NCBI GenBank assembly: GCA_003989075.1
Contig: RXIX01000007.1
Span: forward strand, 1-58,768
Direction of reading: 5' to 3'
Source of the DNA: Candidatus Competibacteraceae bacterium
GTDB taxonomy: Bacteria; Pseudomonadota; Gammaproteobacteria; Competibacterales; Competibacteraceae
Length of the DNA: 58,768 nt
The position numbers and the translations under genes are program-made. Each line of letters opens with the position of its first letter. Position 1 is the stretch's first letter. Below the pieces are notes generated by a model. It did not search any database and was not told the DNA's origin. It saw only the letters and a list, made by a program, of their open reading frames with translations. Positions 36,194 through 44,852 of this stretch are shown here, piece after piece.

Positions 36194-38470
36194 ATGGCGT
36201 ATAAATTCTCATTTCACCTGCCCAACTCGGTGCGGATGGGCCTGCTGATCGCTGCGCTGATCGGCTTGTTCATTGGTGCGCTGGCCTGGTTTCAGATCGA
36301 ACGCGAACGCCGCAACGATCTGGAGGAGATGGATCGCCGTGCCTACGTCATCGCCCATCAGATGGCTTATCCAGCGCAAGTGGCGTTGCAACTGCCGGAC
36401 AGCGAGGCCGTGACCGCGTTCGGCTCCATGCTGGAAGGCTACCGGCGACTGATCGGATTGGCGGTTTACCGCACCGACGGCCGGCTGGTCGCCGCCGGCA
36501 AGGGCGTCGCCGATTTTGCCGACGTATTGCAGCAGGCGGTGGGCAAGACCCAGGCGGAAAGGAAGGATACCGTCGAAATCCGGCGCACAGCCGATGCCCA
36601 CATTCACCTGCTCGTCTCGGTAATCCGTGCGCCCGATGGCCAGCCACAGGGCGCGCTAGCGGTGCTGCACGATCTGGTAGGCCTAGACGAACGGGCCACG
36701 CACCGGCAGGCGTTATTCGGATTCTGGATCGGGTTCATCGTACTGTCTTTGCTGATCCTGACCGTGGCCGGTGCCTGGGTACTGTATGACCGGCCGCTCA
36801 ACCGGCTGGCGGAATGGATGCGCCGGCTGCGCACCGACGACGAGGTCGGGGCGCCACCCATCGAGCTGCCTGTAGCGCGGCTGGCCAGCGAAAGCGACCG
36901 GCTGGCGGCTTTGTTCCGGACGGCCCGCACCGCCCATCAGGCGCAGGCACGGGCAGTGGTGCGCGCCGACAACATCTGGACCCGTGATCGGCTGCGCGCC
37001 CATGTCGTGGACTGTCTGCGCGGCGGTCAGTTGCTGGTGGTCAGCAACCGCGAGCCCTACATGCACGAACTGCGCGACGGCAAGCCCCGGCTGATCATGC
37101 CCGCCGGCGGGCTGGTCACCGCTCTGGACCCGGTGCTGCAAGCCTGCGGCGGGGCCTGGGTCGCCCACGGTTCCGGCGAGGCCGACCGCCAGATGGCCGA
37201 TGCCCAAGGTCGCTTGGCGGTCCCGCCGGATGATCCGACTTACACCCTGCGGCGGGTGTGGCTGAGCCGGGAAGAAGAACAGGGGTATTACTACGGCTTC
37301 GCCAACGAGGGTCTATGGCCGCTCTGCCACCTGGCCCACGAGCGGCCGATCTTCCGGGCCAGTGACTGGGAGCACTACGTTCGCGCCAACCGCCGTTTCG
37401 CCGATGCGACGCTGGAGGAAGCCGGCTCTGGCCCGGCGGTGGTGCTGGTGCAGGACTATCAGATGGCGCTGGCGCCGCGTTTTCTGAAGGAGAGCCGCCC
37501 CGATCTGGCGGTAGGCATCTTCTGGCACATCCCCTGGCCCAATCCGGAGGCGTTCCGCATTTGCCCTTGGGCGCCGGATTTGCTGCGCGGTCTGTTGGGC
37601 GCCGACCTGATCGGCTTCCATCTCCAGCAGCATTGCAACAATTTCCTCGATACCGTGGACCGGATGATCGAGGCGCGGTTGGACTGGGACCACTTCGCGG
37701 TGGAACTGCAAGGTCATACTTCGCGGGTGCGACCGTTCCCGATCAGCGTTGAAAGCTGGGCCGAGCGCCATGTCCTGACCGGCGCGGATCTGGAGCGGCA
37801 AATTTCCGATCTTCGACAACGTTACGAGCTGGGCGATCTGCGCCTCGCGGTCGGCGTGGATCGTATTGACTACACCAAGGGCCTGACCGAGCGGTTCCGC
37901 GCCGTGGCCCGGTTTTTCGAACGCTGCCCGAACTACCGGGGGCAATTCACTTTCGTGCAACTGGGCGCGCCCAGCCGCACCCACATCCCCCGTTACCGCA
38001 ACTACATCAGCGAACTGGAGGCGCTAGCCGACGACATCAACTGGCGGTTCCAGACGGAGTCCTGGAAACCGATCCGCTTCCTGGTCGGCCATCACGACGG
38101 CGTTACGGTGCACGCCTTCCTACACATGGCCGAGATCGGCATCGTCAGCTCGCTGCACGACGGCATGAACCTGGTGGCCAAGGAATTCGTCGCCGCCAAA
38201 CCGGACCTCGACGGGGTGCTGATTCTGTCCGAATTCGCCGGCGCGGCCCGCGAACTGAGTGATGCGCTCATCATCAACCCCTACGATACTGAGCAGTTCG
38301 CCGAGGCCATTCGCCGGGCGCTGGAAATGTCGCCGGCAGAACGCCAGGAACGCATGGCCCGGATGCGGCGGCAGGTGGAGGAACACAATATCTATCGTTG
38401 GGCCGCCAACTTCCTGACCGATCTGACCGCCGTGCCGATCTCGAACCCACAGACCCAGGAGATCGCCTGA
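36194..38470 (+). CDS. otsA: membrane-anchored trehalose-6-phosphate synthase with N-terminal periplasmic sensor and HAMP-like linker
   Basis: 758 residues from the ATG at 36194 (a GTG at 36140 is in frame). Residues 12-33 and 174-197 are membrane helices flanking a periplasmic sensor-like domain of about 140 residues. A HAMP-like linker follows (about 198-250). From about 279 comes a complete GT20 domain: LLVVSNREPYM, the GGL loop (PAGGLVTALDPVL), QDYQMALAPRFL, HIPWPNPEAFRI, VDRIDYTKGLTERF (phosphate-binding Arg/Lys) and SLHDGMNLVAKEF. It makes trehalose-6-phosphate from UDP-glucose and glucose-6-phosphate. The otsB ATG overlaps its stop (TGATG). A receptor-like N-terminus suggests activity tuned by an external signal such as osmolarity (inference). 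Confidence 0.9.
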   Translation: MAYKFSFHLPNSVRMGLLIAALIGLFIGALAWFQIERERRNDLEEMDRRAYVIAHQMAYPAQVALQLPDSEAVTAFGSMLEGYRRLIGLAVYRTDGRLVAAGKGVADFADVLQQAVGKTQAERKDTVEIRRTADAHIHLLVSVIRAPDGQPQGALAVLHDLVGLDERATHRQALFGFWIGFIVLSLLILTVAGAWVLYDRPLNRLAEWMRRLRTDDEVGAPPIELPVARLASESDRLAALFRTARTAHQAQARAVVRADNIWTRDRLRAHVVDCLRGGQLLVVSNREPYMHELRDGKPRLIMPAGGLVTALDPVLQACGGAWVAHGSGEADRQMADAQGRLAVPPDDPTYTLRRVWLSREEEQGYYYGFANEGLWPLCHLAHERPIFRASDWEHYVRANRRFADATLEEAGSGPAVVLVQDYQMALAPRFLKESRPDLAVGIFWHIPWPNPEAFRICPWAPDLLRGLLGADLIGFHLQQHCNNFLDTVDRMIEARLDWDHFAVELQGHTSRVRPFPISVESWAERHVLTGADLERQISDLRQRYELGDLRLAVGVDRIDYTKGLTERFRAVARFFERCPNYRGQFTFVQLGAPSRTHIPRYRNYISELEALADDINWRFQTESWKPIRFLVGHHDGVTVHAFLHMAEIGIVSSLHDGMNLVAKEFVAAKPDLDGVLILSEFAGAARELSDALIINPYDTEQFAEAIRRALEMSPAERQERMARMRRQVEEHNIYRWAANFLTDLTAVPISNPQTQEIA

Positions 38471-39279
38471 TGCCGCCCGTTATCGCAACTCTTCTGGAAC
38501 GTCTCACTGCCGCCTACCAGCGCGGCGAGCGGCTGGTCCTGATCTTCGATTACGATGGGACGCTGACCCCACTGGTGGCGCATCCCAGCCTAGCCCATCT
38601 CGATCCGGCATTACGTGACGTGCTGGCCCGGCTGGCTGCGATGCCCCGCGTCACGGTCGGTGTGATCAGCGGGAGGGGACTGGATGATCTCATCGGCATG
38701 GTCGGTCTGGAGGGACTCAGCTACGGCGGCTCCACTGGCCTGGAACTGGAACTGGCTGGGGAACGTCGCATTCCCACCGAAGCTTTGGAAAGTCGCACTC
38801 TGTTCGATGCCCTGCGCGCTGTCTCTGAAATCTGCCTGACGGCCTATCCGGGTGCCTGGATGGAGAACAAACCATTCGGTTTCACTGTCCATTACCGGCA
38901 ACTGGCGCCGGACCGCATCGAACCACTGCGGACCGAAATGGCAGATTTGCTGGAACCGCACGCCGCCGGCCTACATGTTCTGGACGGACCGTTGGCCATC
39001 GAGGTAGTGCCAGCCATCGAACGGGACAAGGGCACAGCGTTGCGCGCCATCGTCGCCGCCTGTGGCGAACCGGCCACCGTGCTGTACGCCGGCGACGCAG
39101 CCAACGATGCGCGGGCGCTGGCGGCAACCGCAGAGCGGGGCGGCATCGCGCTGGGCATCGGCCCCGCGCCGCCATCGGAAGCCGTTTATCGCCTGCCCGA
39201 TCCCGCCGCCCTCGCCGAATTGTTGGTCGGACTGGCCGATGCCTTGATCAACACGCGTCCGTCAATCACCCCGCCCTGA
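38470..39279 (+). CDS. otsB: trehalose-6-phosphate phosphatase
   Basis: HAD-superfamily phosphatase giving trehalose; 269 residues, start overlapping the otsA stop. The nucleophile motif is DYDGT (D27, D29), the second motif VISGRGLDDL, then ENKPFGFTVHYR of the cap region, and the final AGDAANDARAL aspartates. The stop codon lies inside the CGCCC-TGAA-GGGCG hairpin that opens the IscB/omega-RNA element, so the last few codons may have been altered by that insertion; the family length is nevertheless preserved. Confidence 0.94.
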   Translation: MPPVIATLLERLTAAYQRGERLVLIFDYDGTLTPLVAHPSLAHLDPALRDVLARLAAMPRVTVGVISGRGLDDLIGMVGLEGLSYGGSTGLELELAGERRIPTEALESRTLFDALRAVSEICLTAYPGAWMENKPFGFTVHYRQLAPDRIEPLRTEMADLLEPHAAGLHVLDGPLAIEVVPAIERDKGTALRAIVAACGEPATVLYAGDAANDARALAATAERGGIALGIGPAPPSEAVYRLPDPAALAELLVGLADALINTRPSITPP

Positions 39280-39285
39280 AGGGCG
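39272..39285 (+). repeat. left-end hairpin of the IscB element
   Basis: CGCCC-TGAA-GGGCG, a 5-bp perfect stem with a tetraloop at the junction between otsB and the omega-RNA region. Short palindromes near the ends, with no target duplication, are characteristic of IS200/IS605-type elements. The exact left boundary cannot be fixed without an empty site. Confidence 0.6.
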
Positions 39286-39553
39286 AGGCTTGTAGTGGAT
39301 AAAACCACAAGTCTGGGTTGACCAGCCTAAGCCGTAACCAACCGGCTACGTTGCAACGAAGTACAAGACCGACGCCGGAGCGCTTCCTCAACTCCGGCCT
39401 CTCGAAGCGGCAGATGCAGACACGCGACCGGGTAAGCACGAAACGGTTTGTCGCCAGGCGAAAGCTAAAGCTGCGTTGCAACATGGGCGAGGGGAGCGAA
39501 GCCGCAAGGCTTCCGTCACCAGGCGCGTAAGCGCATTGCTGGAGAGAAGAAAG
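39286..39553 (+). ncRNA. HEARO / omega RNA associated with IscB
   Basis: The 270 bases directly upstream of iscB lack a credible protein but are rich in nested complementarity. There is an initial hairpin closed by CTTG../CCACAAG (39289-39311) and GGTTG/CAACC (39316-39320 with 39339-39343). GTTGCAAC occurs at 39350-39357 and again at 39475-39482, and being self-complementary the copies can form a long-range helix. Inside it, GCCGGAG/CTCCGGC (39374-39380 with 39392-39398) has a loop CGCTTC that pairs with GAAGCG at 39404-39409, a pseudoknot. GAAGCC-GCAA-GGCTTC (39498-39513) and GCGC-GTAA-GCGC (39523-39534) follow. This position and architecture match HEARO RNA, the guide-carrying omega RNA of IscB. 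Confidence 0.85.
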
Positions 39554-40927
39554 ATGGCTGTTTTTGTCTTGGATAGACACCAAAAGCCGCTGATGCCGTG
39601 TAGCGAGAAGCGGGCCAGGAAATTACTGGCGTGTGGACGCGCCCGGGTCCATCGACTGATGCCGTTTTCCATTCGACTGGTGGATCGGACGGTCAACGAA
39701 AGTGTTTTACAACCGGTCAAGATTAAACTGGATCCTGGAAGCAAGACGACGGGAATGGCTTTGGTGCGTGAATCTGAAACGATTGACGACGCAACGGGTG
39801 AAATTCACACCACGGTTCATGTTTTAAATTTGTTGGAGCTTCATCATCGCGGTCAACAAATTAGCGAGTCATTAACGGCCCGGCGGCAAATGCGAAGGAG
39901 ACGGCGTAGCAAGCTACGCTATCGAAAGCCCCGGTTCCTGAATCGTGGAAACAAAAGCAAAGGCTGGATCGCCCCCAGTCTGCAACATCGAATCGATACG
40001 GTCAGCGCATGGGTCAACCGCTTTCAACGGCTGGCCCCGATCACCGGGATTGCTCAGGAATTAGTCCGGTTTGATGCGCAACAAATGGAGAACCCAGAAA
40101 TCAGCGGGATTGAATACCAACAGGGAACCCTGGCTGGTTTTGAAACCCGTGAATACCTGCTGAATAAGTGGGTGAGGGAATGCGCTTATTGTGGGGCCAG
40201 GAGCGTTCCTTTGCAGATTGAGCATATTCACCCCCGCGCTCGTGGCGGCAGTAACCGGGTAGCCAATCTGACCCTGGCCTGTCAGCCCTGTAATCAGCAG
40301 AAAGGCGCTCAAGAAATTGAGGTCTTTTTAGCAAAAGACCCAAAACGATTAGCGCGGATTCAGGCGCACGCGAAAGCCCCACTCAAGGACGCGGCAGCGG
40401 TTAATTCAACCCGCTGGGCGTTGTTTAACACGCTCAAAAGCACGGGCGTTCCGGTCACTACGGGGTCAGGTGGGCGCACTAAATTTAATCGGGCGCAACT
40501 TCAAATTCCAAAGACCCATGCACTGGATGCGGCCTGTGTAGGAAATATAGAGGCGATCCAGGGTTGGAAAAAACCCACTTTAGCGATTAAAGCGACGGGA
40601 CGCGGCAGTTATCAGCGAACTCGACTCAATGCCTATGGATTCCCGCGCGGCTATCTGACTCGACAGAAACGCATTAAGGGATTCCAAACCGGGGACATGG
40701 TGAAAGCCGAAGTCACCAAAGGCAAGAAAACCGGTTCCTATCTTGGGCGTGTTGCCGTTCGTGCCTCGGGAAGTTTCAACCCTCAAATCGCGCAAGGGGT
40801 GGTTCAAGGCGTTGGCTATCGATACTGCAAAGTTATTCAACGTGCGGATGGTTATGGCTATTCGCAACTCGGCACATTCCAAAAAGAAGCCGAACTTCGT
40901 TCGGCCCGCTCTGCCTCCCCGGCGTAA
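39554..40927 (+). CDS. iscB: IscB, RNA-guided HNH/RuvC nuclease of IS200/IS605-type elements
   Basis: 457 residues, all hallmark parts present. The N-terminal PLMP domain is VFVLDRHQKPLMPC, and RuvC-I is IKLDPGSKTTGMAL (D60). The arginine-rich bridge helix is RRQMRRRRRSKLRYRKPRF (about 110-128), and RuvC-II lies in QELVRFD (E169) followed by NPEISGIEYQQGTLAGF. The HNH domain has zinc cysteines C210/C213 and C243/C246 and the catalytic IEHIHP (H224). RuvC-III is THALDAACVG (H322, D325), and a C-terminal omega-RNA/TAM-interaction region follows. The ATG at 39554 follows GGAGAG. Composition is clearly more AT-rich than the neighbours. No TnpA is nearby. It looks catalytically intact for both strands. 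Confidence 0.95.
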   Translation: MAVFVLDRHQKPLMPCSEKRARKLLACGRARVHRLMPFSIRLVDRTVNESVLQPVKIKLDPGSKTTGMALVRESETIDDATGEIHTTVHVLNLLELHHRGQQISESLTARRQMRRRRRSKLRYRKPRFLNRGNKSKGWIAPSLQHRIDTVSAWVNRFQRLAPITGIAQELVRFDAQQMENPEISGIEYQQGTLAGFETREYLLNKWVRECAYCGARSVPLQIEHIHPRARGGSNRVANLTLACQPCNQQKGAQEIEVFLAKDPKRLARIQAHAKAPLKDAAAVNSTRWALFNTLKSTGVPVTTGSGGRTKFNRAQLQIPKTHALDAACVGNIEAIQGWKKPTLAIKATGRGSYQRTRLNAYGFPRGYLTRQKRIKGFQTGDMVKAEVTKGKKTGSYLGRVAVRASGSFNPQIAQGVVQGVGYRYCKVIQRADGYGYSQLGTFQKEAELRSARSASPA

Positions 40928-40936
40928 ACGCCGGGG
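40917..40936 (+). repeat. right-end hairpin of the IscB element, containing the iscB stop
   Basis: CCCCGGCG-TAAA-CGCCGGGG, an 8-bp perfect GC stem (40917-40924 with 40929-40936). The iscB stop codon TAA (40925-40927) is in the loop. It is probably the right-end palindrome of the IS200/IS605-type element and may also terminate transcription. Host sequence resumes shortly after it, before treS. Confidence 0.7.
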
Positions 40937-41009
40937 TCTCTCGCGGAGAATCCGATGAAATCGTTCCAGGAGCACGATTTCCACTCACTCGAACATTCAA
41001 GAGGTGCGC

Positions 41010-44000
41010 ATGTCCCGTAATCGCAAGAGCTGGGCTGGTGTCGAGGATCCGCTCTGGTACAAAGACGCCATCATCTATCAGCTGCACGTCAAGGCGTTCG
41101 GCGACAGCAGCCAGGATGGTTTCGGCGATTTCCGAGGCCTGATCCAGCGCCTGGACTACCTCCAGGAACTGGGGGTGGATACCCTGTGGCTCATGCCCTT
41201 TTACCCTTCGCCGCTGCGGGACGACGGCTATGACATTTCCGACTATCAGAATGTTCATCCCGATTACGGCACACTCGCCGACTGCCGGGCCTTCATCCAC
41301 GAGGCCCACGCCCGGAATCTTAAGGTTATCACCGAACTGGTGATCAACCACACGTCCGACCAACATCCCTGGTTCCAGACCGCGCGCCGTGCCCCGCCTG
41401 GTTCGCTGGAACGAAATTTCTATATCTGGAACGACGACGACCGGAAGTTTCCGGAAACCCGTATCATTTTCACCGACACCGAGACCTCCAACTGGGCCTG
41501 GGACCCGGTAGCCAAGCAGTACTACTGGCACCGGTTCTTCTCCCACCAGCCGGACTTGAACCACAACAATCCGGCGGTGGTGAAGGCGGTAATCAAGGTC
41601 ATGCGCTTCTGGCTAGATCTGGGCGTGGACGGGCTGCGGCTGGACGCCATCCCCTATCTGTGCGTGCGCGAGGGCACCTCCAATGAGAACCTGCCGGAAA
41701 CCCACTCGGTGATCAAGCGAATGCGGTCGGTGGTGGACCGGCATTACCGCAGCCGCCTGTTTCTAGCCGAGGCCAACCAGTGGCCGGAGGACGTGCGCGA
41801 CTATTTTGGCGACGGTGACGAATGCCACATGGCCTACCATTTCCCACTGATGCCGCGCATGTTCATGGCCATCGCCCAGGAAGATCACTATCCCATTTTC
41901 GAAATCCTCGAACAGACCCCTGATATTCCTGAGAATTGTCAATGGGCGATCTTCCTGCGCAATCACGACGAGTTGACGCTGGAAATGGTCACCGACCGAG
42001 AGCGGGACTACATGTATCGCACCTACGCTGCCGATCCGCGTATGCGCGTGAACGTCGGCATCCGCCGCCGGCTGGCACCCCTGCTGGACAATGACTCCAG
42101 CAAGATCAAGCTAATGAAAAGTCTGTTGCTGTCGATGCCGGGCACTCCGATCATCTACTACGGCGACGAAATCGGCATGGGCGACAACTTTTACCTGGGC
42201 GACCGCAACGGCGTGCGCACCCCGATGCAATGGAGTCCCGACCGTAACGCCGGTTTTTCCCGTGCCGACCCACAACTACTGTACCTGCCGCCGATCATGG
42301 ATCCGATCTATGGCTATCAGGCGGTCAACGTGGAAGCCCAACAGCGCGAACCCGCCTCTCTGCTCAACTGGATGAAGCGCCTGATCGCGGTGCGCCGGTC
42401 CTGTCAGGCGTTCGGGCGCGGGCGGCTGGACATGCTGCGGCCCGGCAACCGCAAGATTCTGGCTTATGTCCGCACTTACGGCGATGAAACGGTGCTGTGC
42501 GTGGCCAATCTGTCGCGTTCCGCACAGCCGGTGGAACTCGACCTCAAGCCGTACAAAGGGCAGGTTCCAGTGGAAATGCTCGGTCAGACCGCCTTTCCAC
42601 CGATCAGCGAGTTGCCGTATCTGCTCACGCTGCCCCGCCATGGATTTTATTGGTTCCGGCTAACCCAGGCCGCACCGCCCGCCTGGCACGAGGACACGCT
42701 ACCGGGCCTAGAATTGCGAGTACTGGTCCTGTTTCATGGCTGGAAGAGTTTTTTCGTCGATCAGGTCGAGCCCGGACGACGGGCGATGGCGGCGGCCCTG
42801 CACGAACGGCTGGTCCGGGAGGTTTTGCCGGCGTTCCTGCCGACCCAGCGCTGGTTCGCCGGCAAGGGTGGGCACATCGAAAAGGTCGAGTTCGAGAAAT
42901 ACGATATCTGGCCCGACCGCAGCGAGTGGTTGTTGGCGCGCATCCGGGTCTGGCTGGCCGGACGACCCGAGCCGCAGGATTATGGGCTGCCGCTGGCGCT
43001 GGCGTGGGGGGACAATAGCGACGAAAAACTCCGACCACTATGGCCCTACGCCTTGGCCAAGGTACGGGTCCGGGCCAAGATGGGGCTACTGTACGGCGCG
43101 TTCGCCGATGAGCGGTTCTGTCAATATCTGGTCGGTATGATCGCGCGCAGCGCCCGCTTGCCACTGGGCCAGGGTTGGCTGCGCTTCTCCGCCACGCGGC
43201 TGTTCGCTGACCTGGCCGGCGATGCCCCCGAATCGTTGCCGGCCAAGCGGCTGGCATTGGACAGCAGCAACACCACCATCGCCTTCGGCGACCGGCTGCT
43301 GATGAAAGCCTATCGCCGCTTGCAGCCTGGAATTAACCCCGAACTGGAAATGGGCCGTTTCCTGACGGAAATCGGTTTCCCCAACATCGCGCCACTGGCT
43401 GGCGCGCTCGAGTATGAAAGCGAAGATGGCGACAGCACGACGCTGGTGTTGCTGCAAGGCTTCGTCGCCAATCAGGGCGATGCCTGGAGCTATACGCTGG
43501 ATTACCTCAAACGTTTCCTGGACGATTGCCGGCAAGGAATGGAAACGGTTAGCGCCGCCGGCGCCAGCGCCCATGCTTCCTATCTGCTGTTCGCCGCCAC
43601 CCTGGGCCGACGCACCGGGGAATTACATCGGGCGCTGGCGCAAACAACCGGTGACTCAGCTTTCGATCCCGAACCGATCTCGGCGACCGACAGCGCGGAA
43701 TGGTCGGACCAAATCCGTGGGGAGATAAAAACGACTTTCGAGCGGCTGGAACAGATCCTAAGCCGGCTTCCGGAACCGGCGCGGTTACTGGCCGAACAGA
43801 TTCTGGAGTTGCGAAGCGTGGCCTCCGCACGGGTGGCGCAAATCGAGGCGTTAACCCTGCAAGCCATGAAGACTCGTTATCACGGCGACTACCACCTTGG
43901 CCAAGTGCTGGTGGCCAGGGATGACGTCATCATCATTGATTTCGAGGGCGAACCATCGCGGTCGCTGGCGGAGCGCCGCGCCAAGCATTCGCCGTTGCGG

Positions 44001-44357
44001 GATGTAGTCGGCATGTTGCGCTCCTTCAACTATGCCGCACATGCTGCCCTGCGCCAAGCCACCGCCGATGGAACCTGCGATCCGGCAACATTTTTACCGC
44101 ATGTCAACGATTGGGAACGGCAAACCCGGGCCGCGTTTCTGGAGGGTTACGTCGAAGCCGTGGGGAATAGTCCAGGATATCCCACCGATCCCGATCAGGT
44201 GAACGTATTGCTGGAACTGTTTACCCTCGAGAAGGCCTGTTATGAGTTGCGTTACGAACTGGATAACCGCCCTGACTGGGTTTCCATTCCCCTGGAGGGA
44301 TTATACGAACGATTGTCCTGCGAAACGCAGCATATGCCGCGATGCAATAACCTATGA
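41010..44357 (+). CDS. treS: trehalose synthase (maltose isomerase)-maltokinase fusion
   Basis: 1115 residues. Residues about 12-550 are GH13 trehalose synthase (WYKDAIIYQLHVKAFGDSS, DGYDISDYQNV, catalytic Asp in VDGLRLDAIPY, Glu in LFLAEANQWPEDV, FLRNHDELTLEMV). Residues about 570-1110 are maltokinase (LPAFLPTQRWFAGKG, and the kinase motif HGDYHLGQVLVARDDVIIIDFEGEP). The enzyme interconverts trehalose and maltose and phosphorylates maltose to maltose-1-phosphate, the substrate of GlgE for alpha-glucan synthesis; glgE is not in the window. GAGG lies 5 bases before the ATG at 41010. It was probably co-transcribed with otsAB before iscB inserted. Confidence 0.95.
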   Translation: MSRNRKSWAGVEDPLWYKDAIIYQLHVKAFGDSSQDGFGDFRGLIQRLDYLQELGVDTLWLMPFYPSPLRDDGYDISDYQNVHPDYGTLADCRAFIHEAHARNLKVITELVINHTSDQHPWFQTARRAPPGSLERNFYIWNDDDRKFPETRIIFTDTETSNWAWDPVAKQYYWHRFFSHQPDLNHNNPAVVKAVIKVMRFWLDLGVDGLRLDAIPYLCVREGTSNENLPETHSVIKRMRSVVDRHYRSRLFLAEANQWPEDVRDYFGDGDECHMAYHFPLMPRMFMAIAQEDHYPIFEILEQTPDIPENCQWAIFLRNHDELTLEMVTDRERDYMYRTYAADPRMRVNVGIRRRLAPLLDNDSSKIKLMKSLLLSMPGTPIIYYGDEIGMGDNFYLGDRNGVRTPMQWSPDRNAGFSRADPQLLYLPPIMDPIYGYQAVNVEAQQREPASLLNWMKRLIAVRRSCQAFGRGRLDMLRPGNRKILAYVRTYGDETVLCVANLSRSAQPVELDLKPYKGQVPVEMLGQTAFPPISELPYLLTLPRHGFYWFRLTQAAPPAWHEDTLPGLELRVLVLFHGWKSFFVDQVEPGRRAMAAALHERLVREVLPAFLPTQRWFAGKGGHIEKVEFEKYDIWPDRSEWLLARIRVWLAGRPEPQDYGLPLALAWGDNSDEKLRPLWPYALAKVRVRAKMGLLYGAFADERFCQYLVGMIARSARLPLGQGWLRFSATRLFADLAGDAPESLPAKRLALDSSNTTIAFGDRLLMKAYRRLQPGINPELEMGRFLTEIGFPNIAPLAGALEYESEDGDSTTLVLLQGFVANQGDAWSYTLDYLKRFLDDCRQGMETVSAAGASAHASYLLFAATLGRRTGELHRALAQTTGDSAFDPEPISATDSAEWSDQIRGEIKTTFERLEQILSRLPEPARLLAEQILELRSVASARVAQIEALTLQAMKTRYHGDYHLGQVLVARDDVIIIDFEGEPSRSLAERRAKHSPLRDVVGMLRSFNYAAHAALRQATADGTCDPATFLPHVNDWERQTRAAFLEGYVEAVGNSPGYPTDPDQVNVLLELFTLEKACYELRYELDNRPDWVSIPLEGLYERLSCETQHMPRCNNL

Positions 44358-44491
44358 GTTCCAGGACTTTCGCTTGGCGTTTCAACTAATTGATTTTCTG
44401 GGTAGTGAATCACTGAGGAGAGCAGGTTAAATTGTACTGATGCAAGAAGAGTTGGATGACGCTCTCATGCATTTGAAGGGATTTGGAGAAG
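44358..44491. other. non-coding stretch after treS
   Basis: About 130 bases between the treS stop and the IS256 terminus, AT-richer than the genes, with no recognisable feature. AGGACTTTCGCTT at 44362-44374 matches the first bases of the palindromic element at 49485, but the rest does not match. Confidence 0.4.
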
Positions 44492-44852
44492 AGTGTCAGA
44501 ATTTCTGTGTATGAGGTAGTTTGAGACGAATCCCCGAGAGGTTCGTCGGATTTGATGTTACGGGATCGACCGGGTAAAACGATCGTCATACAGAATAGCG
44601 AACGGATTCATTGCCTCCTTCCAGTCCCTGGCAGCCCGTCCCCCGTCGGTGGTGATGTTGCGCAGGGCCAGCTCTATCAGCTGAGTGGCGGCATCGTCAT
44701 TCGGGAAGTGTCCCCGGGTCTTGATGATCTTGCGCAAGCGGGCATTGACGCTTTCGATCGCGTTGGTCGTATAGATCAGCGTGCGGATTGGCGGCGGGAA
44801 GGCAAAGAACGGCAGGTACTGACTGCCGTGCAGATCGGCTTGACTCAAAAAA
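44492..44852 (-). pseudogene. IS256-family transposase, 3' end fragment
   Basis: Minus strand. Reading from about 44820 it encodes FFAFPPPIRTLIYTTNAIES, then NARLRKIIKTRGHFPNDDAA, LALRNITTD and MNPFAILYDDRFTRSIP with a stop at 44558. This is the conserved C-terminal 90 residues of IS256 transposases. The IS terminus is at about 44492-44517 (GTGTCAGAATTTCTGTGTAT read inward). It complements the 5'/interior part at 34330-34738; about 95 residues between the two parts are missing. It abuts the right 292-bp repeat at 44853. Confidence 0.88.

Noticed and set aside
39318-39530. 70-codon open frame within the omega-RNA region
   Set aside because: No ribosome-binding site or conserved protein; the bases are better explained by RNA helices and the pseudoknot.
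39554-40927. Reading the IscB gene as a TnpB/OrfB transposase-accessory protein or a stand-alone HNH endonuclease
   Set aside because: TnpB lacks an HNH domain and the PLMP N-terminus, and a stand-alone HNH lacks the RuvC motifs and bridge helix; the combination is diagnostic of IscB.
44362-44374. Second copy of the 49485 palindromic element
   Set aside because: Only 13 bases match; without the remaining arms this may be chance.
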